Shown one piece after another: positions 8,729 to 17,932 of a stretch of DNA of 52,625 bases. The translations under genes were made by a program, and so were the position numbers. The stretch is from positions 1 to 52,625 of the forward strand of contig JABABI010000047.1 in the NCBI GenBank assembly GCA_014238335.1. The letters run 5' to 3'. This stretch comes from Fuerstiella sp. (lineage in GTDB: Bacteria; Planctomycetota; Planctomycetia; Planctomycetales; Planctomycetaceae). The stretch's first letter is position 1, and each line of letters opens with the position of its first letter. The notes below the pieces were generated by a model. It was not told the DNA's origin, did not search any database, and saw nothing but the letters and a program-made list of their open reading frames with translations.

Positions 8729-9577
8729 ATGCAGGTTGAAGCCTTACCATCGTCAGTTCGCAGCGCCGTACAGAGCCATCGATATGGCGGTCGACGAATA
8801 GGCCTTGTGCCAACGATGGGCGCGCTGCACGTGGGACACGTCAGTCTGATGGATGCCGCGCGCAGGGAATGCGATTTTGTCATTGTCTCGATCTTCGTGA
8901 ATCCCCTGCAGTTCGGGCCGAATGAGGATTTTGAGTGTTACCCGCGTACGCTTGAGCGGGACCTGCAGAAATGTGAGAACGCGGGAGTTGACCTGGTGTT
9001 CACTCCGGCAACATCGCAGATGTATGGTTCGGGCGCAGAATCGATCGTAAGTCTGACCAGTCTGACCCGGAAGCTGGAAGGACGTCATCGTCCGGATCAT
9101 TTTGATGGTGTGACCACCGTGGTTGCGAAGCTGTTCAACATCACGGTTCCGGATAAGGCGTATTTTGGGCAAAAGGACTATCAGCAGCAGTTAATCATTC
9201 GACGTATGGTGAGTGACCTGGACTGGGGCGTCGAAATCGTCACCTGCCCCATCGTGCGCGAAGACGACGGCCTGGCGATGAGCAGTCGTAATCGTCACCT
9301 GTCGCCCGCTGACAGGGCAAGCTCTCAGATTCTGTTTCGTGCCCTCTCACTGGCGCAGAATCTCACCCAGGCGGGCTCCGAGTCCCCGGACGCGATTGCT
9401 GACCGGATGCAGCAGCTGATGGCAGGCGTGCAGGGTGTTGAGCCCGACTACGCTGTCGTGGTTGACTGCGACACGCTTGAACCACTTGTCGAACAGCCGG
9501 AACGGGCAGTGGCTCTGATTGCCGCCCGCGTTGGAAAAACGCGGCTCATTGACAATCAGATACTGCGATTTCGCTGA
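8729..9577 (+). CDS. panC: Pantothenate synthetase (pantoate--beta-alanine ligase)
   Basis: A 282-residue cytoplasmic enzyme that joins pantoate and beta-alanine using ATP, the last step of pantothenate (vitamin B5) synthesis. It shows the nucleotidyltransferase HxGH motif in PTMGALHVGH (His34-His37), FVNPLQFGPNEDF, the GRHRPDHFDGVTTVV active-site segment, FGQKDYQQ and the KMSKS-like MSSRNRHL. Length is normal. ATG 8729 is chosen; a TTG at 8720 directly after the preceding stop would add three residues. panB and panD are not in the window. Confidence 0.93.
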   Translation: MQVEALPSSVRSAVQSHRYGGRRIGLVPTMGALHVGHVSLMDAARRECDFVIVSIFVNPLQFGPNEDFECYPRTLERDLQKCENAGVDLVFTPATSQMYGSGAESIVSLTSLTRKLEGRHRPDHFDGVTTVVAKLFNITVPDKAYFGQKDYQQQLIIRRMVSDLDWGVEIVTCPIVREDDGLAMSSRNRHLSPADRASSQILFRALSLAQNLTQAGSESPDAIADRMQQLMAGVQGVEPDYAVVVDCDTLEPLVEQPERAVALIAARVGKTRLIDNQILRFR

Positions 9578-9723
9578 ATCGCCCTCATTCGCTAAACTGT
9601 TGTACTGCCCAGCCCCAATCGACACGTTGATGTGGTTGCGGTGTCCGAGTGACAGGGTCGCGATCGCAATCTGTCGATTCGGGAAGGCCCGCGTTTCGAT
9701 CTGTCGTCCCGTGACAACACATT

Positions 9724-10812
9724 ATGCGAAAAGTTCTTCTTCGAATTGTCTTTGACCAGCTATGGCACCTTGAGTCCGTCGGCAATGAACTGCTGGTCGG
9801 ATACGGCTGGATGATCGCTGCGTGGCTGATGATTGCCGCTATGAGTCTCGGTGTGCTGTGGTGCGTCACACGTGATGCAAAGCAGGTTTATTCATCGCTG
9901 TTCTTCTGGGCAGCAATTCCAACGGCCATCGCCCTGATCCCCGTCGCAGGGTTGCCCATTGCGCAAACAGGAATTCCGGTCTTCGGGTATGGTTTCATGT
10001 TGTTTGTCGGGTTCTCGACAGCAACACTGCTGGCCAGTCGATGTGCGAAAACGGTTGGGCTGAGTCCGGACGTGATCTGGGATTTGATCATGTGGCTGAT
10101 GATTCCAGGCATCATCGGTGCGCGAATCGTTTATCTGCTGCAGAACGGTCACCGAGTGTTCGCTGGAAAAAGCGGTTTGGAGATTCTGAAAGCCACCATT
10201 GCACTGTGGGATGGCGGGATCGTTTTTTATGGCGGCATCATTGGAGGTGTCGTCGGCCTGCTGATGTTCTGCCGTCGCCATGGGATTCGGCCACTTCAAC
10301 TGGGCGACGTCATTATGCCGTCTTTGTTTGTGGGGCTGGGCTTCGGACGTATCGGCTGTTTTCTGTATGGATGCTGTTTTGGCGGAGCGTGCACGTTACC
10401 GTGGGCCGTTCAGTTTCCGCCAGACAGCATGACATACAATGTTCTCTCACACCGCGGGGCCGAGTTTCTGACGCCGGATATGTCGGCCACAATCGCACTG
10501 CACCCGACTCAGATCTACAGCTCCATTCTGGCCTTTCTTCTGGCCGGGTTTCTGATGTGGTTCTTCAAACGCCGTCCGTTCGAAGGTGCCGTGTTGTCAC
10601 TTGGTTGGATTTTGTACCCCATCAACCGGTTTGCCCTGGAAGTCATTCGTGACGACGAACCTGGTCGCATGGGGACGAGCCTCACGTTTTCTCAACTGAT
10701 GAGTATCGGTCTGTTCGTCTCCGGCTGCATTCTGATGCTGTGGCTGCAGAAAAACAGCAGCCCTAAGCAACTGAATGGAACAAGTCGTCCCAGTCCGGAC
10801 GTCACGTCATGA
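9724..10812 (+). CDS. lgt: Prolipoprotein diacylglyceryl transferase family protein
   Basis: A 362-residue multi-pass membrane protein (about 7-8 helices). Lgt transfers diacylglycerol from phosphatidylglycerol to the lipobox cysteine of prolipoproteins. Supporting motifs are the FGYGFMLFVGF helix, GARIVYLL, DGGIVFYGGIIGG, GFGRIGCFLYGCCFGG, HPTQIYSSI and the C-terminal RFALEVIRDDEP. In the classical enzyme the core motif reads GRIGNFxN; here the two Asn positions are Cys and Tyr, as in a diverged branch of the family. The call is therefore Lgt family, with full activity probable but not certain. ATG 9724 lacks a good ribosome binding site. At least two lipoproteins in the window (415-1677 and 39015-40079) would be substrates of such an enzyme. 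Confidence 0.8.
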   Translation: MRKVLLRIVFDQLWHLESVGNELLVGYGWMIAAWLMIAAMSLGVLWCVTRDAKQVYSSLFFWAAIPTAIALIPVAGLPIAQTGIPVFGYGFMLFVGFSTATLLASRCAKTVGLSPDVIWDLIMWLMIPGIIGARIVYLLQNGHRVFAGKSGLEILKATIALWDGGIVFYGGIIGGVVGLLMFCRRHGIRPLQLGDVIMPSLFVGLGFGRIGCFLYGCCFGGACTLPWAVQFPPDSMTYNVLSHRGAEFLTPDMSATIALHPTQIYSSILAFLLAGFLMWFFKRRPFEGAVLSLGWILYPINRFALEVIRDDEPGRMGTSLTFSQLMSIGLFVSGCILMLWLQKNSSPKQLNGTSRPSPDVTS

Positions 10813-10925
10813 CGGTGTACCGCTCGTGAGCACGTTAGGCGTCGAAACGGTATCTGCGCACGCAAAGCTTCGGGGGCTGTTCCGGCACCAGTCCGTGATC
10901 ACAGACCGAAAGCCATGAATCGCAC

Positions 10926-11837
10926 CTATGCGGCATTGTTGACATGCACGTCAATCTGTGGATATGGAATCCCAATTCCCGCTTCATCAAGGTGATTTTT
11001 GATGGACTCGGTCAGCTCTTCCTTGACGCCCCAAAACTCATCTGCTGTTGTCCAGAATCGCACCGACCAGCTGATAGCGGAATCACCCAGGTCTCCAAGA
11101 ACAACCTGATAGCCGCGTCCATCGCCTTCGATCATTTTTTTCTTTAGCGCTTCTGCTGCAACGGTGAGCACTTCTCGTGTTCTGCTCAGGTCGGCGGAGT
11201 AATGGCAGCCTACCTTGACTTCGACGCGACGCTCTGTGTGATGTGAAATGTTCTCAATTGTCCCGGCGGCGATGGCCGTATTCGGCACGATAATGCGTCG
11301 ATTATCGGGCGTGTCCAGGGTGGTGGAAAACAAATCGATTTCGTTGACTTTAGCTGTGATTCCGGCGGCGTTGATGACGTCGCCGACTTTAAACGGTCGG
11401 AATACCAGTAATATGATGCCCGCCGCAAAATTTCCGAGTGTTCCCTGAAACGCCAGACCGATAGCAAAGCCGGCGGACGCCAGAACTGCAGCGAAACTTG
11501 TGACCTGAAAGCCGAACTTGCCGAGGACTGCGATCAGCACGCTGATCATGATGGCGTAGTAGACGACCTTACCAATGAACCTGCCGAGTGTTTCATCGAC
11601 ACGTTTTCGCACGGGCGTGCTGACAACTCGTGAGATAAACTTCGCCGCCATGTAGGCAACGATCAGCAGCAGCAACACCTGAACGGCCGGCATGACGAAA
11701 CCTTCCAGCAGCGGCCAGACCCTCTGAAAGTCGCCGTCTTTCAAACCCTGAAGTGCCTCGCTAACATCTCGGCTGGCTTTGGCGGCGACGGATTCGACCT
11801 GTTGCTCTGCACCGGTAACTTCCTGAACGCTGAACAT
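10926..11837 (-). CDS. mscS: Small-conductance mechanosensitive channel, MscS family
   Basis: A 303-residue inner-membrane channel that opens under membrane tension to release solutes during osmotic downshock. After an amphipathic N-terminus there are three membrane helices: VMPAVQVLLLLIVAYMAA, VVYYAIMISVLIAVLG, and the pore helix with its Ala/Gly pattern (SAGFAIGLAFQGTLGNFAAGI). The beta domain follows (FRPFKVGDVI, IIVPNTAI) and then the C-terminal alpha/beta domain ending IPYPQIDVHV. It has the short canonical MscS length. ATG 11837 is the natural start. It converges with lgt; the 113-bp gap shows no clear terminator. Confidence 0.9.
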   Translation of the reverse strand: MFSVQEVTGAEQQVESVAAKASRDVSEALQGLKDGDFQRVWPLLEGFVMPAVQVLLLLIVAYMAAKFISRVVSTPVRKRVDETLGRFIGKVVYYAIMISVLIAVLGKFGFQVTSFAAVLASAGFAIGLAFQGTLGNFAAGIILLVFRPFKVGDVINAAGITAKVNEIDLFSTTLDTPDNRRIIVPNTAIAAGTIENISHHTERRVEVKVGCHYSADLSRTREVLTVAAEALKKKMIEGDGRGYQVVLGDLGDSAISWSVRFWTTADEFWGVKEELTESIKNHLDEAGIGIPYPQIDVHVNNAA

Positions 11838-12021
11838 CCGTGCTTCTCCTGAATCGTCTCTGATCGGTTCGTGTACGCGAACACCTGGCTTGAATCAGAA
11901 TTTTGCTTTGCGCCTAGTGTTTCTCATTTCGCAACAAAGTTCCCGGACAGATCAATGGAATTGAGGACCACGAATTTGTTGTGCCGTCGCGTGTAGATGC
12001 CCGTAGCACCGAATGCGGAGA

Positions 12022-12685
12022 CTACCCGCCATGCAAATTCGAGGCCATAGCATTCGCGCAGAGCACTGTCTGTGTGGCGTCGGCAGGGTACCCAGCCGGT
12101 GACATGTCGGGCAGATTTGCCAACAATCCGTGCCATGTGTCGTGACCGTGCAGCGCATCGACGACAACGGTCAGCGGTCGCACGTGAATCTCCGACAGGT
12201 CGTATTCCTGTTGCAACGTCGTTTCCAATGCGAGACGTTCAATGGGTGGCGTAAACTGAGCGTCAACGTCGTGGCGGTTGCGGCGAGGGTCACATCGATA
12301 CCCGCCGACGTTGGAGAGCAACACGGCCGTCATCCCATGCAGGCAGTATGGCGGACCAGTTCCATCAAGGCTGAGTTGCTGCGAGCAAAGCCCCGCCAAA
12401 ATCTGATTCGTCCGCAACAGGGCACACAGCAGGTGGCTCTTGGCGTAGCAATATCCGGTTCCGTGCCTCAGTACATCTGGTGCCCGGCATGTGACAGGAT
12501 TCAGCTTAAAGTCTGAGCTGTGGCGGATATTGTAGCGCATCCAGTCAAAACAGCGCTGGGCTACGGCGAAGGAGCGGCGCCATCTTACGCATGGATTTGG
12601 CGAGTTGCAGCACCGACGGTGTTTGCCAGTCAATGACTTCGCAGCCCTGCAAATAGGCTGCCGGATCGGGACTGATGGGACTCAT
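12022..12685 (-). pseudogene. Transglutaminase-like domain protein, frameshifted
   Basis: Two frames together give one complete protein of the bacterial transglutaminase-like (papain-fold) family. The first piece starts at ATG 12685 (MSPISPDPAAYLQG, then EVIDWQTPSVLQLAKSM) and runs to a stop at 12545. The second frame supplies FDWMRYNIRHS, NPVTCRAPDVL, the catalytic-Cys motif GTGYCYAKSHLL, YCLHGMTAVL with the likely catalytic His, the Asp in RCDPRRN, and DAQFTPPIERLAL to the stop at 12022. The frames join between about 12548 and 12600, equivalent to one extra base (or two missing). The three catalytic positions are intact, so the break is recent or is a sequencing error. Confidence 0.75.
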
Positions 12686-13025
12686 TTCGTTGTCTCGTGG
12701 CTGTCCGGACTGTTCGCTTGCCGCCAGCGTCTTTCCGATATTTTTCGAGTGCTCGTCGTCTGTGCGCCTTGGGTTTTCGAACCGCAGCCTGAATCTGACC
12801 GAGGCCATCCCCCAACAATTTTAGATGGTATAAAACTGTGACTGAGGTTTGTGTTGCTCAACTGTTTCGTCCGATTACAATGCGGAACTTCCGTATTCCC
12901 CGCCAGTCAGATTTCATGACCGGTCCGATCGGGCGGTTTGCCTTAACTCATTTACATGGCAGACTTTACGGGGACTTAGCCCGTTCCACACATTCGCTTG
13001 AAGTAGAAAAGGCGAACTTGGTTTT
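12686..13025. other. Divergent intergenic region upstream of rpsR
   Basis: These 340 bases separate the minus-strand transglutaminase remnant from rpsR. They should contain the rpsR promoter and leader. I see no confident promoter boxes, tRNA or riboswitch. A plus-strand open frame overlapping the rpsR start has no protein-like features. Confidence 0.4.
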
Positions 13026-13307
13026 ATGGCCACAATTTCGAAGTCAGATCTAAAGAAGCTCAGAAAACGCCGCGCACGTCTCAAAAAGAAGACGATGACG
13101 TGCCCATTTACCGCAGGGGGCGTTGTGCCTCGTCCGGTTTATGTTGACTACAAAGACCTGCGAACGCTAAAAACACTCATCGACCGGGAAGGCCGCATTT
13201 TACCACGTCGACGCACGGGTACCTCGGCTATTTATCAGCGAGCAGTCCGCACTGCGATTCTGCGAGCTCGCTTTATCGGTCTGCTGCCTTACGTATCCGA
13301 CGACTAA
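13026..13307 (+). CDS. rpsR: Small ribosomal subunit protein bS18
   Basis: A 93-residue ribosomal protein of the 30S platform that binds 16S rRNA next to bS6. The basic N-terminus (KKLRKRRARLKKK) is followed by the diagnostic core RPVYVDYKDLRTL, a TLIDREGRILPRR segment and RTAILRARFIGLLPY. Length and core are normal; the N-terminal Thr-Cys-Pro-Phe retains only one Cys. ATG 13026 fits. The gene stands alone with its own terminator at 13334, not within the usual rpsF-ssb-rpsR-rplI operon, so it may be a relocated or second copy. Confidence 0.93.
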   Translation: MATISKSDLKKLRKRRARLKKKTMTCPFTAGGVVPRPVYVDYKDLRTLKTLIDREGRILPRRRTGTSAIYQRAVRTAILRARFIGLLPYVSDD

Positions 13308-13333
13308 AGTTGCTGGCAGTATGAGCTTAAATC

Positions 13334-13370
13334 AAGCCGGGTCTGGCGCCATGCCACGTCCGGCTTTCTT
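13334..13370 (+). terminator. Terminator after rpsR
   Basis: A two-part hairpin starts 26 bases after the rpsR stop: outer stem AAGCCGG / CCGGCTT and inner stem TGGC / GCCA around a 5-nt loop, followed by TCTT. It looks like an intrinsic terminator with a short T-tract. Confidence 0.6.
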
Positions 13371-13567
13371 GTGCGCGCTGACGGTATTCGGTGTCGGGGG
13401 TTCGGACCGTGCCGATATGTCGAGCGATTCCACCGCGGCTGCGACGTTTTAGCGCCGCAATTCACAGCGCCGCAATTCACATGTGATTCGTAGAGTCAAC
13501 GGGTACACTGATGCTCCCCACCTGCCTCCCCAGTCTTTTTTTCCCACCGACTGAAGGTCTCGATCAA

Positions 13568-16375
13568 ATGTGGTGCCACACCATCACAACACGATCCCAC
13601 TATTCAATACACCTGCTGCACGCGGTTTTCCGATCCTGTTGCGTGGTCGCCGTTTTCTTCTTTAGCAAGGTTAGTACGAGTGCTTCGGAATTGACGTTTG
13701 AACGCGATATTCGGCCGATTCTTGCGGCTCGTTGTGACAAGTGCCATGGGGCAAAGGCTCGAAAGGCGAACTTGAGCCTGATTGATTTGGTCTCTGTGAA
13801 ACGAGGGGGCGAGTCCGGACCGTCGGTCGTTGCTGGCGCTCCGTACGACAGCCTGCTTTTTGAAATGGTTCATTCCGGTGCGATGCCCCCCGAAGATGAA
13901 CCACCGATGACTGCCGAACAGGTCAGTGTGATTCGGCAGTGGATCGAATCCGGGAGCGATTGGACGGGGCATGCGTCTGATCAGTCAGCAACGGTTACTT
14001 ATGCCGACATCGTTCCGCTGATGCTGCGCCGGTGCGTGATGTGCCACGGTCCCGAGTATCAGTTGGGCGGTGTTGACCTGCGCCAGCCTTCGTTGATGTT
14101 GCAAGGTGGTAAGAACGGCACTGTGTTTGTTGCCGGCAAGCCGAACGAAAGTCTCATGGTGACGCGAGTTGTGGAACAGCTGTGTCCGCCGAAGGCCGAC
14201 ATTGGTGAATCGGGCATCGAGCCCATGACGCCGGCTGAGTTAGAACGACTGCAACAGTGGATTGCTGCGGGCGCGAAACATCTGCCCCTGATCGAAGATA
14301 TTGCCACTGATGAACCGGATCCTCTTGTGACGGATGACGAACGACAGTTCTGGTCATTCGTCCCGCCTCAGAAAACGCCACCGCCGACGGTTGCCCCGGA
14401 TGCAATTCGAACTGAAATCGATGCATTCGTGCTGGCGAAGTTGAATGCTGCCGGGTTGACGTTTTCCGACGAAGCCGACCGCACAACGCTGGCGCGTCGC
14501 GCAGCATTTGCATTGACGGGGCTGCCGGCGAGTGAAACTTTGCTCAAAGAGTTTACTGAAGATCACAGCGGCGAGGCCTGGCCTCGATTGATCGATCAAT
14601 TGCTGGAATCGCCTCGTTACGGTGAGAAGTGGGGACGGTTCTGGCTGGATATGGCAGGCTATTCGGATTCCGAAGGAAAACGAAACGCCGATTCTGTGCG
14701 GCCGTTTGCGTGGAAGTATCGTGACTGGGTCATAAAGGCATTCAACGATGATAAGCCGTACAGCGAATTCCTTGTCGAACAACTGGCAGGTGACGAACTG
14801 GTGGATTGGGCCGACGAGTCCTCGGTCACCGACGAGGTAATCAGCAAGCTCACAGCGACGGGATTTCTGAGAATGGTTCCGGACGGTACAGCAGCTGATC
14901 CGGTGAATCGGTTTTCGGATCGCATGGAAGTGATCAGTGACGCTATCGACGTTGTGTCGCGCAGTTTGATGGGGCTTACGATGAATTGTGCCCGCTGTCA
15001 TAGTCACAAGTACGACCCCATTCCGCAGCGCGATTATTATCGGATGGTGGCGGTCTTCAAGGGGGCATACGACGAATACGACTGGATGACGCCGCATGCT
15101 TTCAACAATCAATGGAAGAATTCAAAGCAGCGATTGCTGGAAGTACTTCGACCGGATGAGCGTGCAGCGATCAAAGACAGGCAAAGGCAGGCGCAGCAAC
15201 GGATCGATGAGATTACGGCCGAACTGAAACAGAAGGTGCTCACGGGCGACCAGAAGGAAAAGCTGAGAGCTGAACAAACACAGTTGACTGCGAAGCTGCA
15301 GCAGTTACCAAAAATTCGGGCACTTTGGGATCGTGGGCGACCGTCGCCCACGTTCCTGTATCGTCGTGGTGACGAGACTCAGCCGGGCAGTCTGGTGGGA
15401 CCGGGCGTGCCATCGGTGCTGACGGATGGTCGGACCCCGTTTCAGCCGGTCGCGTTACATCATTCCACACCCAAGACCGGGCGGCGTCTGGCCTTTGCTC
15501 GCTGGCTGACCAGAGATGATCACCCTTTGACAGCGCGAGTTATTGTGAATCGCGTCTGGCAGCAGCATTTTGGTCGAGGCCTTGTCGAAAGTGTCGATAA
15601 CTTCGGTCAACTGGGGACGCTTCCGTCTCATCCGGAACTGCTGGACTGGCTGGCCGTGGACTTTGTCGAACACGGCTGGAGCATCAAGCGTCTGCACAGC
15701 CGGATCATGACGTCTGCGGTCTGGATGCAGAGTTCAGCGATTACCGACGTCCACAGGTCCCAGGACCCGGATAACCGGATGCTGTCACGCGTGCCGATGC
15801 GCCGACTGAGTGCGGAAGAAGTGCGGGATACGCTGTTGCTGGTCGCCGCGCGTTTGAACGAAACGCCGTTCGGCGAACCGGATGCTGTGGACGTTCGCAA
15901 GGACGGATTGGTGACTTCGAAGCCCGTTGACGGAAAATGGCGTCGCAGTGTTTATGTCCGTCAGCGGCGAAAGGAAATGCCGACGGTTTTCGAAGCCTTT
16001 GATCTGCCTCAGATGACACCGAACTGTACCGAACGAACGGCATCCACGGTCGTGACTCAGTCACTGTACCTGTTGAACAATCGTATGGTTTTTGAACTGG
16101 CTCAGGCGTTTTCGGCGCGAGTCCGCAGCGAAGCCGGCGACAATGAGACTCGGCAGGTGACTCGTGCCTTTGAATTGGTACTGAATCGTCAGCCCTCGGA
16201 CGAAGAACGAGAGGCGTCACTTTACGCAATAGGCAGGATCAACCAGGAATTGAGCGTGGAGGGCGCTGGCGAGTCAGAATTAGAATCTCCTGCAGGTGAC
16301 GATAGTAAAACCAGTGCCCTTGCCGGCTTCTGCCACGGACTGCTGAATTCCGCTAGTTTGCTTTATGTCGATTGA
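13568..16375 (+). CDS. Planctomycete cytochrome c / DUF1549 / DUF1553 protein
   Basis: A 935-residue exported protein of the large planctomycete family with two haem-binding modules and domains DUF1549 and DUF1553. A basic/hydrophobic leader runs to about residue 40. CxxCH haem motifs are at 56-60 (CDKCH) and 156-160 (CVMCH), and both sit in planctomycete cytochrome c (PSCyt1-type) domains with the FERDIRPILAARC pattern. A third CxxCH (CARCH, 474-478) lies in the FLMGLTMNCARCHSHKYDPI-type end of DUF1549. A Gln/Lys-rich coiled coil (about 535-580) precedes DUF1553 with its RRLAFARWLT and NRVWQQHFGRGLV segments. The family is thought to act in the periplasm with DUF1501 partners; its reaction is unknown. 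Start chosen at ATG 13568 with GAAGG upstream; a longer in-frame start at 13511 is less signal-like. It overlaps the next gene by 11 bases. Confidence 0.87.
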   Translation: MWCHTITTRSHYSIHLLHAVFRSCCVVAVFFFSKVSTSASELTFERDIRPILAARCDKCHGAKARKANLSLIDLVSVKRGGESGPSVVAGAPYDSLLFEMVHSGAMPPEDEPPMTAEQVSVIRQWIESGSDWTGHASDQSATVTYADIVPLMLRRCVMCHGPEYQLGGVDLRQPSLMLQGGKNGTVFVAGKPNESLMVTRVVEQLCPPKADIGESGIEPMTPAELERLQQWIAAGAKHLPLIEDIATDEPDPLVTDDERQFWSFVPPQKTPPPTVAPDAIRTEIDAFVLAKLNAAGLTFSDEADRTTLARRAAFALTGLPASETLLKEFTEDHSGEAWPRLIDQLLESPRYGEKWGRFWLDMAGYSDSEGKRNADSVRPFAWKYRDWVIKAFNDDKPYSEFLVEQLAGDELVDWADESSVTDEVISKLTATGFLRMVPDGTAADPVNRFSDRMEVISDAIDVVSRSLMGLTMNCARCHSHKYDPIPQRDYYRMVAVFKGAYDEYDWMTPHAFNNQWKNSKQRLLEVLRPDERAAIKDRQRQAQQRIDEITAELKQKVLTGDQKEKLRAEQTQLTAKLQQLPKIRALWDRGRPSPTFLYRRGDETQPGSLVGPGVPSVLTDGRTPFQPVALHHSTPKTGRRLAFARWLTRDDHPLTARVIVNRVWQQHFGRGLVESVDNFGQLGTLPSHPELLDWLAVDFVEHGWSIKRLHSRIMTSAVWMQSSAITDVHRSQDPDNRMLSRVPMRRLSAEEVRDTLLLVAARLNETPFGEPDAVDVRKDGLVTSKPVDGKWRRSVYVRQRRKEMPTVFEAFDLPQMTPNCTERTASTVVTQSLYLLNNRMVFELAQAFSARVRSEAGDNETRQVTRAFELVLNRQPSDEEREASLYAIGRINQELSVEGAGESELESPAGDDSKTSALAGFCHGLLNSASLLYVD

Positions 16376-17789
16376 CCAACATACCACGCGTCGCAGTTTC
16401 TTTGGCAATTCCACCGATGGAATGTTCGGGGCGGCATTGGCGTCGTTGCTGAGCGACGATGTCTATGGGCGATCGCTGGATTCCGGTCTCGACGCGGCGC
16501 AGACACACTTTGCGCCGAAAGCGAAAGCTGTCATTCATCTGTGCATGCAGGGCGGCCCGTCGCAGGTCGATCTGTTCGATCCCAAGCCGGCGCTGAAGAA
16601 ATATGACGGCCAGGAACCGCCTCGCGAACTGACACAAACCGCTGTTTTCGAAAATGATCGTCGTGGTCAGCTCATGCAGAGTCCGTGGAAGTTCAGGCAG
16701 TACGGAGCGTCCGGAGCGTGGGTTTCAGAAGTGCTGCCGCACATCGCCGGCGAAGTCGATGAACTGTGTATCGTTCGATCGATGTATAACGTGCATTCCA
16801 ATCACGAACCCGCCATTTTCAAGCTGGTCTCAGGACAGACGTTTCCTGGGCATCCGACATTTGGGTCGTGGATTTCGTACGGACTCGGTTCGGAAAATCA
16901 AAACCTGCCGTCTTACGTGGTCCTTGCCGATCCTGCCGGAAGGCTGCCGACAAACGGTGTGAGCAACTGGATGTCGGGCTACCTGCCGCCTGTCCATCAG
17001 GGGACTCGCATGCGAGCCGGAGATTCGCCCGTGTTGAATCTGAAACCGGACTACGAGGAATTGCCCGGGGTCACGGCCGCCAAACGAGATCTGATCAGCC
17101 GACTGGATCGCATTCACAAAAAGTCACGCCCAGGTCAGCGGGTTCTCGACGCACGACTCAGTAATTACGAAATGGCCGCGCGGATGCAGCTGGAAGCAAC
17201 TCAGGCGCTGTCGACGGCGGATGAGACCGAAGCGACTCAGAAAATGTATGGGATCGGCCATAAGTCCACCGACGAATTCGGGCAGCGCTGTCTGCTGGCC
17301 CGTCGCCTGATTGAACGTGGCGTTCGATTTGTGCAGTTATTTCCTCGAGGTCAGGCGTGGGATAATCACAGCAATATCCGAACATCACTGAAAAGCATCT
17401 GTGATATTACCGACCAGCCGGTCGCGGCCCTGGTGAAAGATCTGCGTGATCGAGGTCTGCTGGATTCCACGCTGGTTGTCTGGGGGGGGGAGTTTGGTCG
17501 TTTGCCCATGTCTCAGGGAGATCTCAAGAAGGCCGGGCGCGACCACGGGCCATACGGCTTTACATCATGGATGGCCGGTGGCGGTTCGAAAGCGGGATCG
17601 GTCTACGGAAGTACTGACGAAATCGGTTATGCGTCTGTGGAAAATCGAGTGAGCATTCAGGACTGGCACGCCACGATTCTGCACTTGCTGGGCCTGCATC
17701 ATGAAGAACTCGTTTTCAATCGCAACGGGTTAGGCGAGCGTCTGACGCACCAGTTCGAAACACGGGTGGTGCATGACATTATCGCATGA
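16365..17789 (+). CDS. DUF1501 protein (twin-arginine exported), first copy
   Basis: A 474-residue member of the DUF1501 family, which has an alkaline-phosphatase/sulfatase-like fold. Twin Arg at residues 9-10 (TTRRSFFG) suggests Tat export, although the hydrophobic stretch after it is modest. Family features include HLCMQGGPSQVDLFDPKP, SMYNVHSNHEPA, the WDNHSN segment, VVWGGEFGRLPMSQ and GRDHGPYGFTSWMAGGG near the C-terminus. A run of nine G at 17482-17490 is in frame. The 11-base overlap with the upstream cytochrome gene indicates translational coupling and a joint role. Substrate unknown. Confidence 0.87.
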   Translation: MSIDQHTTRRSFFGNSTDGMFGAALASLLSDDVYGRSLDSGLDAAQTHFAPKAKAVIHLCMQGGPSQVDLFDPKPALKKYDGQEPPRELTQTAVFENDRRGQLMQSPWKFRQYGASGAWVSEVLPHIAGEVDELCIVRSMYNVHSNHEPAIFKLVSGQTFPGHPTFGSWISYGLGSENQNLPSYVVLADPAGRLPTNGVSNWMSGYLPPVHQGTRMRAGDSPVLNLKPDYEELPGVTAAKRDLISRLDRIHKKSRPGQRVLDARLSNYEMAARMQLEATQALSTADETEATQKMYGIGHKSTDEFGQRCLLARRLIERGVRFVQLFPRGQAWDNHSNIRTSLKSICDITDQPVAALVKDLRDRGLLDSTLVVWGGEFGRLPMSQGDLKKAGRDHGPYGFTSWMAGGGSKAGSVYGSTDEIGYASVENRVSIQDWHATILHLLGLHHEELVFNRNGLGERLTHQFETRVVHDIIA

Positions 17790-17799
17790 TGTCATGCGA
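17771..17799 (+). repeat. Nested inverted repeats over the DUF1501 stop codon
   Basis: GCATGACAT (17771-17779) pairs with ATGTCATGC (17789-17797). Inside it TCGCATGA (17782-17789) pairs with TCATGCGA (17792-17799). The two hairpins are mutually exclusive and cover the TGA stop of the gene. No T-run follows, so a terminator is possible but unproven. Confidence 0.35.
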
Positions 17800-17932
17800 T
17801 GTAACGGCAGGCAGACTTCTGTTAGTTGGTCTGAAGATAAGCCGGAAACCAGGCCGGAAATGAATCATTGAGTGTTGAAGCAAACGAAAGTTATTGTTAA
17901 CAGCTTTCCGCCCGGAGACGAGTGCAGTTCAC

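Noticed and set aside
12838..13053. 71-codon frame overlapping the rpsR start
   Set aside because: Overlaps rpsR in another frame and has no protein-like features.
17482..17490. Run of nine G inside the first DUF1501 gene as a possible frameshift site
   Set aside because: The conserved GGEFGR motif reads through it in the correct frame, so the gene is intact.
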